Positions 27,419 through 37,100 of a stretch of DNA of 63,066 nucleotides are shown in pieces. Made by a program: the position numbers and the translations under genes. Location of the stretch: contig JAHZKP010000042.1 in the NCBI GenBank assembly GCA_022600345.1, forward strand, positions 1 to 63,066. Direction: 5' to 3'. Positions within the stretch are counted from its first letter, which is position 1, and the number at the start of each line of letters is the position of its first letter. Origin of the DNA: Alphaproteobacteria bacterium (GTDB lineage Bacteria; Pseudomonadota; Alphaproteobacteria; Rhizobiales; Hyphomicrobiaceae). The notes beneath the pieces are model-generated. The model saw only the letters and a list, made by a program, of their open reading frames with translations. It ran no database searches and was not told the origin of the DNA.

Positions 27419-28828
27419 CTATGTTCTTGCGGCGACCTTGGTCTGAGGCTGGCTTGTTGCGACCCCGGAATTCATCGACTCGGGCGAACTTGCCGCCCGC
27501 ACGCGAGATAACGGATCAAGGCGGCTCATGACGCTGTTGCAGTTCTCAATTTCCAGCGGTTGATAAGCCAAGAAATATACTCGTTCGATCAAAGAATCCG
27601 GCTGTTTTTTAAAATGTTCTACGGCAGCGGGGATCAGTGTTTCGCAAATTCTCTTGGTTTTAAATTCACTAGGGTCCCGATCTATCCCTCCTCCAAACAA
27701 GGGCAGAAGGATGGATCGATAGGGCGGGACCAATCCGGCCAATCGATACCACTGTTTGTTGAGCTGGTCGCACTTTTGCAGTGCATTGACTACACATTGC
27801 TCGAGAACAGGAATGCTGGTTACCGTACGGGCTGTGCCATCTGGCTCGATACGTGCTTTGACACTGGAGACATGCAGCAGGCGGCGCACATTATTACGAC
27901 GTTTCAAATACCCCGACTGTGTATCAATTACATTTCCGATATCGAGTATTTTTCCAATACCAAGACGACGCGTCAGTGCGTCCTGGATAACATCTTCTGC
28001 CAACACATCACCCGATACCCTGCCGCCAAGTGTCCTGATACGCGCAGACAAGCTGGGGTGATATGCCGTATCCATAAGGCATTCCGCATTCGACGAATTT
28101 ACCCAAATGTCGACATCTTTGACGTTGCCGATGTCCGTACTATAGTAACCAATGATGCGTGGTTTCGAATTCTCATTAGTCGGCATTAGATTAAATTCGT
28201 GTTTGATCCGACCGTTAGCACCGCGGTTCTCCCATCTCTTCATCAACCATTGGCCGGCAATAATTATTTTCGCGTCCGAGAATTCGCAGCGACTTATAGC
28301 AGCTCTAAACTTGTCGATGTGCATTGGCGCTAGCCGGATATCTTCTCCATCTTCGCGTTTGCCGCCTCCAGAGTTCTTTGGGGTGTTTCCGTCGACTTCA
28401 ATATAGTAGAGATATATCCGCTCCGATGACCCGCCAGGTGAGCTATAGTACGTACAGATGGGCTCGGTATCTTTTAAGCGACTTGTTTTTGGATCGAAGG
28501 GAATGACGTAGCCCGTCTCTTCCTCGACCTCACGCTGCAGAGTCTGCAACGGTTCCTCGTTTTGTCGGATCATGCCTGCAACCGTCTCGGTAAGGCCCTC
28601 GGTTGACCCTTCCATTTCAGCGATAGGCGGTCGGAACTGCCGGACGAGTAACACATTGTCCGTATCGGTATTAACAATGAGAGCAGCAACCGAGTCTCCC
28701 CGCTCATAGGAAATCCAGTCTATTGGAGGGGCGGTCCTGCTCTCGGCTTTGATTTCATCGATGCGAAATTTTTTTGAGGCATCTTCCCAGACTGTCTTGC
28801 GGCCCGAAATCCAATGTTGCTTGTCCAT
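27419..28828 (-). CDS. Nudix hydrolase-macro domain fusion protein
   Basis: From ATG 28828 (GGGGGGAAAG ribosome site) this is 469 residues; an in-frame start at 28942 would give 507. The N-terminal domain is an ADP-sugar type Nudix hydrolase with a complete Nudix box (Gly85, Glu91, Arg99-Glu100, Glu103-Glu104, Gly106). The C-terminal half (about 223-412) has macro-domain features: DIWVNSSN near 240-247 and a later ILLPLFGGGI loop. Both folds bind ADP-ribose-type ligands, so this protein may sense or remove such a molecule. It is the first gene of an operon with the membrane patatin. The macro assignment is by eye and less sure than the Nudix box. Confidence 0.75.
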   Translation of the reverse strand: MDKQHWISGRKTVWEDASKKFRIDEIKAESRTAPPIDWISYERGDSVAALIVNTDTDNVLLVRQFRPPIAEMEGSTEGLTETVAGMIRQNEEPLQTLQREVEEETGYVIPFDPKTSRLKDTEPICTYYSSPGGSSERIYLYYIEVDGNTPKNSGGGKREDGEDIRLAPMHIDKFRAAISRCEFSDAKIIIAGQWLMKRWENRGANGRIKHEFNLMPTNENSKPRIIGYYSTDIGNVKDVDIWVNSSNAECLMDTAYHPSLSARIRTLGGRVSGDVLAEDVIQDALTRRLGIGKILDIGNVIDTQSGYLKRRNNVRRLLHVSSVKARIEPDGTARTVTSIPVLEQCVVNALQKCDQLNKQWYRLAGLVPPYRSILLPLFGGGIDRDPSEFKTKRICETLIPAAVEHFKKQPDSLIERVYFLAYQPLEIENCNSVMSRLDPLSRVRAASSPESMNSGVATSQPQTKVAART

Positions 28829-29043
28829 AAAGACTTTCCCCCCGGGGGTGGCCGTGGCCGCAGTATTTGAGCTAAAAAATTCTCTTGGTTCAGTTAAACT
28901 TGAAACCGCAGTTGGGCGTAAGTGCCTGCCGGCCATTCTCACGACTAGTACGGACGTTCGTCAAGACATCCTGAACAAAAGAATGGGGAGCCATCTGAGC
29001 GCGCACTTGCGCTGCAGAATAAATGTTGTCACCCGCTCACCAA

Positions 29044-29071
29044 CCAAAAAAGGGCCCCAAGCGGGGCCCCT
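29044..29071 (-). terminator. intrinsic terminator of the betaine methyltransferase operon
   Basis: A perfect 7-bp stem (GGGCCCC 29052-29058, GGGGCCC 29063-29069) with a 4-nt loop is followed on the minus strand by six T. It lies about 40 bp beyond the SDMT stop codon. Its sequence is nearly repeated at 24981-25001. Confidence 0.85.
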
Positions 29072-29110
29072 TCTCAATCGTCTTTGGAAGCGCGCCCGGA
29101 GACGCCAAGA

Positions 29111-29953
29111 TCAAGCTTCCGGCTTCTTGAAGTGCAGAAAGCCCCAGGCGAGGCACCCCTTTTCGCCAGCCTTCACCCAGTTGCCCAGGCCGACCAGCAT
29201 CCGGTCGATATAATCTTCGCTGACCTTGCCCTTGAGACCGGCGCGCTGGGCTGCCAGTTCTTGGCCAACGCGCGAATAGTGCCGGATCAACTGTGGCGTC
29301 TTTTCCTGCCAGTCGACGAACTCCAGACCCTGGCCCTTGGCCGTCTTTTCATAGAAGGCCGGTGATCCAAGTGTATCCAGGTGAATGCGTGCCAGAACCG
29401 GCTCCAGATCCTCCCGGCCGCAGTTGCCGCTTTCCATCGGGTCGGTGAAGACGAAGTGGCCGCCAGGTTTGAGAGCCCGGGCAACTTCCGCGATCACCAC
29501 GTCCCGCTTGCCAGAATGCAGGATGGCATCCTGCGACCAGACGGCATCGACGCTGCCATCGGCCACCGGAATGGCTTCAAACGAGCCGTCGACGACGTTG
29601 ACAAGGTCGCCCAGACCAGCAGCTTCCGAGAGCTCCCGGTTGCGTGCGTTCTCTTTCTCCGACAGGTTGAGCGCGGTCACCTTGCAGCCGAAGCGCTTGG
29701 CCAGATAACGCGCCGCCCCACCGTATCCCGAGCCGATATCGAGAATGTGGGCGTCCTTGCCTAGTGGCGGCAACAGATCGGCAAGCCGTTCCACCGTGCG
29801 GCGGCTGGCCGTAGCAATCTCCTCGCGCTCGCTTTCATAGAGCCCAATGTGGATATCTTCGCCACCCCAGATGTGCAGGTAGAAGTTGTCTGCGTCCTCG
29901 CTGTTGTAGTAGTCGCGCGCGGTCCGCACGACGTCGGAATACTCCTGGCTCAA
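29111..29953 (-). CDS. sarcosine/dimethylglycine N-methyltransferase
   Basis: This is a 280-residue class I SAM-dependent methyltransferase matching the SDMT family. It converts sarcosine to dimethylglycine and then to glycine betaine. SAM motif I is ILDIGSGYGGAARYLA (about 70-85). FVFTDPME and the N-terminal YYNSEDADNFYLHIWGGEDIH are characteristic. Its ATG overlaps the stop of the upstream GSMT gene by 4 bp, so both halves of the glycine-to-betaine route are made together. Glycine betaine is an osmolyte. Here it may also be the starter for the neighbouring megasynthase. Confidence 0.92.
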   Translation of the reverse strand: MSQEYSDVVRTARDYYNSEDADNFYLHIWGGEDIHIGLYESEREEIATASRRTVERLADLLPPLGKDAHILDIGSGYGGAARYLAKRFGCKVTALNLSEKENARNRELSEAAGLGDLVNVVDGSFEAIPVADGSVDAVWSQDAILHSGKRDVVIAEVARALKPGGHFVFTDPMESGNCGREDLEPVLARIHLDTLGSPAFYEKTAKGQGLEFVDWQEKTPQLIRHYSRVGQELAAQRAGLKGKVSEDYIDRMLVGLGNWVKAGEKGCLAWGFLHFKKPEA

Positions 29954-30780
29954 GATGCATCGTCCTTCTTCTCGACATAGGCTTTTTCGGCGACGTGGAC
30001 GAAGAAGTCAGGCTCGCTCTCGCGGAATGTTTCCTGGAAATCGCCATAGGTCGTGACGTTCTGGAAGCCGACCTCGGTCATCAGCCGCGTCACATAGGCT
30101 TTGCGCAGCGGGAACATGTTGAGGTGGAACTCCGCGCCGTCCTGGAATTCGTAGCAGAACCGGGCAAGCGTATCGTCGATGTGTTCAGGGTAGGCGCGAA
30201 CGTCTTCGCCGCAATAGTAGTAGTTGTGCGATGGCTGCACCTTCTTATCCAGCAGCGCATCATAGTTGCGCTGATCCAGAATGAGCACGCCGTCATGCCG
30301 CAAGGTCGCGTAGAATTCGGCAAGCGACTTGCGGCGGTCGTTTTCGTTGTGCAGATGAGTGAAGGAATTCCCCAGGCAGATCACGGCATCATACAGGTCG
30401 TGCACGTGGCGGTTCAGCCAGCGCCAGTCGGAATGGATCGTGCGCAGCATCTGCCCCTTCTCGCCTGCATTGGCAAACGCCTTGGTCAGCATCTCCATGC
30501 TGCCGTCAACGCTGGTCACCTCAAAGCCGGCCTTTTGAAGCATCACCGAGTGAAAGCCGGTTCCAGTTGCCACATCCAGAACCTTCTTGGCACCCAGATC
30601 GCGCAGTTTCTCGATAAAGAACTCACCTTCCGACTTGGCGCGCTTGTCCCAGTCGATCAAGGCGTCCCACTTATCGACGAAGGTTTCGATGTATTCCTTC
30701 TTGTAATGGCCCGTTTCACGGACCGCCAACGGGTCTTCACCGTAGTCCTGCACAGGCTTCGTAGCTAAGTTGCTCGACAT
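29950..30780 (-). CDS. glycine/sarcosine N-methyltransferase
   Basis: This is a 276-residue GSMT. It methylates glycine to sarcosine and on to dimethylglycine using SAM. SAM motif I is VLDVATGTGFHS, and GNSFTHL and LDQRNYD are typical of the family. I chose ATG 30780 because GGAGG stands five bases upstream; a longer frame to 30885 has no support. With SDMT it forms a complete de novo glycine betaine pathway. The operon is divergent from the TE-A-PCP-KS-AT-KR-ACP gene across 372 bp. Confidence 0.93.
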   Translation of the reverse strand: MSSNLATKPVQDYGEDPLAVRETGHYKKEYIETFVDKWDALIDWDKRAKSEGEFFIEKLRDLGAKKVLDVATGTGFHSVMLQKAGFEVTSVDGSMEMLTKAFANAGEKGQMLRTIHSDWRWLNRHVHDLYDAVICLGNSFTHLHNENDRRKSLAEFYATLRHDGVLILDQRNYDALLDKKVQPSHNYYYCGEDVRAYPEHIDDTLARFCYEFQDGAEFHLNMFPLRKAYVTRLMTEVGFQNVTTYGDFQETFRESEPDFFVHVAEKAYVEKKDDAS

Positions 30781-31152
30781 TTGGGCCTCCAAATATTCCT
30801 GGTAAGTCAAGGCAAGTAATAAGCCGGGCAAGTAGCTTATTGTTGCGATGTTGCGATGTAAAAGGTGGTGGCGGGCGAAGTTCAAGTCTTAGTAGTTCTT
30901 GTGAACTTGCAAAGACGAACTTTGTTCCGTATCTGAGTGATTGCTTTAGAGATGTGGCTGCCACCACGGGAATTCTAATTCCGCGAGCAACCTTATATAC
31001 CCAAAGCTCGCCAAAACTCAACCGCAACGCGCCATCGGACGCACCGGGCCAGTTTCGGCAGATTTCAACAGCCCCCAACCAAATGCCAGCCTACCCCCAT
31101 TGATCTTTTGGGTTAGATTGCGGCAGGGAACCAGGGACGAAAATCGAAAGCA
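30781..31152. promoter_or_regulatory. shared divergent promoter region of the betaine and megasynthase operons
   Basis: No credible gene lies in this 372-bp AT-richer gap. An imperfect inverted repeat (AAGTTCAAG at 30878-30886 and CTTGTGAACTT at 30898-30908, one extra base) about 100 bp upstream of GSMT could be an operator serving one or both directions. No -35/-10 pair was certain. Confidence 0.4.
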
Positions 31153-34100
31153 ATGTCGCATCGCGGCTCAAAGTGGATCCAGGCGAGCGCTCGGCGCGGC
31201 CAGGCGCGGGCTCATTTGGTCTGTCTGCCTCACGGCGGCGGCAGCGCACAGGCCTATCGAGACTGGGGCAGGGTGCTGCCCGATCGGGTCGAGGTTATTG
31301 CCATCGCCCCGCCAGGGCGTGGTGCGCGTTTTCGCGAGCCAGCGATCACCCAGATGGCGGCCATGCGCGCTGCAATCGCCGACGCGCTCGCGCCTATAAT
31401 CGATAAGCCCTACGCCATCTTCGGCCATAGCGTGGGCGCATTGACGGCATTCGAATTGGCACTCGAACTCCAGGCAAGACGCGCGCCCCCACCGATGCGT
31501 GTCTTCTTATCGAGTTATGCAAGCCCCCAGGTCGCAGCAATTGCCGAAACCTTCCATGACCGCTCGGAGGCCGACCTTCTGCAATTCCTCGATGGCCTCG
31601 GCCACGACGCCCTTTTTGACGCTCCGGCCTCGGACATGGATGCAGAATTGCGCCAGCATATGCTCAAGGCCGTGCGGGCCGATTTCAAGCTGGCCGAAAC
31701 ACACCGCGTCACCAATGGCGCCCGCTTGCAGTCCCCCATGACAATCCTGGGAGGGGCTTGCGACCCGACGTTGCCGCCATCCGCACTGGATGGATGGAGC
31801 CAGCATGCTGCCGATAGCTTCGAAAAGCATATTTTCCCCGGCGGTCATTTCTATACCGAGACCGCGCGCGACGAACTGCTGGACCTTATCGCCAGTTCAA
31901 TGGATCGCGACCTTAACGCACGTCCCAAATCAATTGTCCACGGCAAGCGCGAAGCGTTCCCAACTGACAAGTGCCTGCACCGGCACTTCCGCGATCAGGT
32001 GACCAAGACCCCACATGACACCGCACTTGTCGGCGCAGGTGGCGCGATGACGTTTGCCCAATTGGATCAGCAAAGCGACCTGCTGGCGCGCCGTCTAATT
32101 GCTTTGGGGTGCAAACCCGACCGGTTGGTTGCCATTTTGATGGCCACAAGCGCCGAATTCGTCATCGCCTATCTTGCAGCCCTTAAAGCCGGCGGCGCCT
32201 ACCTGCCGATTCCCGTTGCAACACCCGATGCAGCGATTGGTGATATACTGGCTGCGGCCGATCCGGTTGCCGTCGTGACCTGCCAGCAAAACGTTTCGCG
32301 CCTTCCCCAGAAGTGGCAGGCCGCCAACCGTTCAATCGTCATGCATGCCGATTGGGCCGCAGAGCTTGCCAGCGCCAGCCTTGGCGATCTGGAAACAGCC
32401 GATCAGCCGACAGCCGATAATCTGGCGTATTGCGTCATGACATCAGGCACCACCGGAAAGCCCAAGGGGATCGTCTGCCCACACCGCGGAGCCGTGAACT
32501 CCTATTGGTGGCGCTACCGGCACCTGCCCTATCACGGCAGCGAACGAGAAGCCTGCAACGTGTTCTTCGTTTGGGAGGTCTTGCGCCCGCTTTTGCAGGG
32601 GCAGCCCGCCTACATCATTCCCGATGACACCATCTTCGACCCGCGCCGGTTGATCGAATACCTGGGCAGCAATGCCATTACGCGGGTGCTGTTCACGCCC
32701 TCGCTACTCGACCAGATACTCAGTGCTGGCGGGGCGGCCCTCGCAAAGCAACTACCCGATCTGCGCACCGTCATCCTTAATGGAGAGGTTGTCACAACCT
32801 CACTTGCGCGCCGGTTCGCCAACGCCCTGCCCGGCGTCGCCCTGATCAACGACTATTCGATTTCCGAATGCCACGATGTTGCGACGCTGGATGCGACCAA
32901 CGCAGCCGCAGATGCGCACGGTCGCTATCTGCCGGTCGGTGCGCCGATGAGCAACGTCAGCATCTATGTGCTCGGTCGGAGCCGCGAACCAGTCCCCCAG
33001 GGCGAGGCCGGCGAAGTCTGGGTTGGCGGTGACAGCCTGGCGCGCGGCTACCTTAATCAACCCGACTTGACAGCGACGCGGTTCAGGCCCGATCCGTTTG
33101 CCGTCACCCCCAGCCTTGGTACCCCAGCGCCCCGCATGTATCAGACCGGCGATGTCGGACGGCTCCGCGCCGACGGACAACTCGAAATCTCGGGCCGCTC
33201 TGACTTCATGGTCAAGCTGCGCGGCTATACGGTTGTCCTAAGCGCCATCGAAGCTGAGATTTGCTCACATCCCCAATGCTCGGCTGCCGTCGTCATTGCA
33301 ATCGACGATCCAGAAACCGGGCAGCCCGACCACTTGGTAGCCTACGTTGCCGGTCAATCAGGCAAGCCCACCGCCGACGCAGTCTCCAACCTGCGCGCCC
33401 ACCTCAAGCAGCGCCTTCCCCAATACGCCATTCCCAGCTTCATCGTCCCGTTGGCAGCGCTCCCGATCGATGGCAAAACCGGCAAGGTCGACCGCAACGC
33501 CCTTCCTGAGTCAGCCGGGCGACCAGCAGTCACTGACGTTGGCCAGACACCATGCAGTGGAACACTCCCTGCCTCAAGCGACGTTGCTGTCCGCATCATG
33601 GCAACCTGGCAGCGCCTCCTTGGCGCTCCGCCCATAGAGCCTTCCGACAACTTCTTCGACTTGGGCGGGCACTCGCTGCTGGCCGCTGAAATGACGCGCG
33701 CGGTCGAGGCCGACTTCGGCGTCAGCTTGAGCGTCATCGACGTCTTCGAACACGCCACGCTGGAGGGGTATGCAACCCACGTTGCAAGGTGCCGCCAACA
33801 GCAGCAAGACACCGCCATGCCGTCAGCAAAGGTTGGTGTCAGTGTTTCACATGAATCAAATACGGCGGTAGCGGCCGCCCGGCCCGCCCGAAATAAGGGG
33901 GCTTCCACCGATATCGCCGTGATCGGCATGTCGGGCCGCTTTCCAGGTGCGAAATCCTTAGGCGAACTATGGAAACTCGTTCTCGACGGCCGCTCCAGTG
34001 TGCGCCGGTTCACCGACGAGGAATTGCGCGAACGCGGCGTGCCCGATGCCCTGTTGTCCGATCCCGACTATGTCAAGGCCGGCGCCATCCTCGATGACGT

Positions 34101-37100
34101 GGCGGGGTTCGATCCGCGGTTCTGGGGATTAAGCCACGCCGAAGCAATCCTGATGGACCCGCAACAGCGCCTGTTCCTGGAGTGCTGCTGGCATGCCTTG
34201 GAAAACGCCGGCCACAAGCCGGGCGATGCCAATGGCAACATCGGCGTCTTCGCGGGCTGCTACCTGCCAAGCTACCTGGTCCATCACCTGGGCGCTGACG
34301 AGTATCTTGATGCCGCCGATCCGACCAGGTTCCATCTGGCCGAATTGGGCAACGACAAGGACTATCTGGCCAGCCGCACCGCATACCTTATGAACCTGAC
34401 CGGTCCTGCCATCAGTGTTCAAACATCGTGCTCGACCGGTCTTGTCGCCATTGCCCAGGCCGCATCCGCGCTCCGCGATGGTCAATGCGATATGGCGCTC
34501 GCCGGGGCTTCCTCGATCACCTTCCCGCAAGGCGGCTTCATCAGCGTCGACGGCCATATCGGCACGCAAACCGGTATTTGCCGGGCGTTCGACGCAAAAG
34601 CCGACGGTACGATCCTGGGCGACGGGGTCGGGGTGGTTGCACTCCGGCGGTTAGATGAAGCGATGGCCGATGGCAACGATGTGCTGGCCGTCATCAAGGG
34701 ATACGGCATTAACAACGACGGTGCGGCAAAGGCCGGCTACTCGGCTCCCAGCGCCACGGGTCAGTCGGCTGTGATATCGCGCGCACTTGACATGGCCGGC
34801 ATCTCATCGAGTGAAATTGGCTACGTTGAAACGCATGGGACCGGAACCCATCTTGGCGACCCAATCGAGGTGCGCGGCCTCACCGAAGCGTTCCGCCGTC
34901 ATAGGGGCCAAACCGATGCGTCCGATCAAACCAACCCTTCCACGCAGGTTGAGAAGACCGGCACTTGTGCGCTGGGCTCGATCAAGCCGAACATCGGTCA
35001 CTCCAACATCGCAGCCGGTGTAGCCGGATTCATCAAGGCCGTCCTCGCAGTTCGCGAAGGCGTAATTCCGCCGATGGCGAATTTCGAACGCGAAAACCCT
35101 GAGCTTGATCTCGCCAGGTCGCCATTTCGCATCCCGCGGGCTTGCGAATCCTGGCCCGCTGCCGCCAGTAGCCCCCGTCGCGCCGGCATATCGAGCTTCG
35201 GCATCGGTGGCACCAACTGCCACGTCGTCATAGAAGAACCCCCGGTTCGTGCTAACCAGCCTGCAGAAAAGCCGACCGATAACGTTGCTCCGCAACCCGT
35301 CGTACTGCCGCTTTCGGCCAAATCGCCTGAAGCGCTGCGCGATATGGCTTCAACGCTGGCCAAGCAGCTACGCAAGAACCCGCACCCGCCGCTCGGAGAT
35401 GTTGCCGCCACGTTGCAAAGCGGTCGTTCGCAACTGCCCTACCGGCTAGCTGTCCCAGCATCGACCGGACAGGACGCCTCCCTGGCGCTGTTGTGCCAGG
35501 CCAGCAACCTGCCGACCGAGCCCGCCGAAGCGTTAAGCCAGGGCCGCATCGTCTTTGTCATCCCCGGCCATGGCTCCCAATACAAAGACATGGGGGCAGG
35601 CCTCTATGCGGCTTGCCCGGCGTTCCGCAAACACTACGACGACTGCCTTGAAGCCTTCCGCCGCGCTGGTTATGTCGCTGCCCCTCCCACTTTGGGTGCG
35701 CCATCCTCAACGGACCCCGTCACTGCCATCGCCCTGCAATCGGGCATCTTTTCGGTCGGTTACGCGCTGGGGCGAACCTTGATGGACTGGGGTGTCCGCC
35801 CCGCAGCGATATGTGGGCACAGCCTGGGTGAATACGCAGCCGCAACGTTGGCCGGAGTGCTGCAATTGGAAGATGCCGCCCGTCTCGTCACGGCGCGGGC
35901 CCAGGGGACGGAATTGTCCGCGCCAGGAGCCATGCTTGCGGTCATGGGCGGCGGCGGCATAGTGGCAGACTTATTGGCAGCCATCCCCGGACTATCATTG
36001 GCCGCTCACAACTCACCCACGGACACGGTCGTCTCGGGCGGCCCCGCGGCGATCGAACGCGCCGAAAATTGGTGCCGGGAACATGATGCTCCCCACCGCC
36101 GCCTACCTGTAACAACAGCCTTTCATTCTCCACTGATGGAAAAGGCCGCCGAAACTTTGCGCGACGCAACTTCCCGCCTCGCGATGCAGGCGCCGCAGAT
36201 TCCGCTGATCTCAAACCTGACAGGCGAGTTCTGGACAGAAGACCAGTGGGACGACCCCCAATACTGGGTGAAGCAGATGCTGTCCCCGGTCCGCTTCTCT
36301 GCAGGCATCGCGAACCTTCTCGCTAAGGCCCCGGCTGTACTGCTGGAGACGGGGCCTGGCAATTCCCTGCAATCGGCAATCGTGCGCTCGGCGATCACGG
36401 CTGCGAATGGGGCCCGCCCGGCCGCGATCCTGACCGCGCTGGGCTCCGCCCGCAAAATGGCCGAGGCCGAGCCTCAAGCCTTGGCTCAGACGATTGCCGA
36501 CCTCTGGCAGGCAGGCATTTCGCTCGACTGGGAAAAGCACCGGCCAAACGCGCAATTTAAGCGGGTCGCATTGCCAGGATATCCTTTCCAGCGCATCAAG
36601 TGCTGGCCGGCAGAAGATCGCGCCCAGGCCAATCACGCCCAGGCCAATGACGTTGAGGCCAATCACGTCCAGGCCAATCTCGACAAGTCCGGTCATGCCG
36701 CCGCCGTTGCGGAAAAATCCCAGACCCGCCAGCCGTGGGAGGACATCTTCTATCTGCCGTCATGGTCGCCGTTGAGCCCAAAATCGCCGTCACCGAACTG
36801 GATTGGCGAATACATCTTGTTGTCACCAGAAGACGGCCTCGCCGCCGACCTCGCCGAAACCCTGGCAGATAAACTCACCACACCCGCCACCAAAGTGACG
36901 ATGCTGCGTGCTGGCCAGTCCAACCGGTCGTACCGGCGCGCCATCGCCGCCGCAAATGACCGTATCGCCCGCAACGATGGGCCAGCGCGCATCCTCGATT
37001 TGTCATTCCTGGATGTCCCGCCATCGAGTACCCATGACATTGCCGGGCATGCAGCCCGCCTTGCTGAAGGCTTGGCGAACCTTGCCAGCGAAACCCGCGG

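Noticed and set aside
24981-29067. Composite transposon with terminal repeats
   Set aside because: The repeats are direct, short and terminator-like; there is no transposase gene and no visible target-site duplication.
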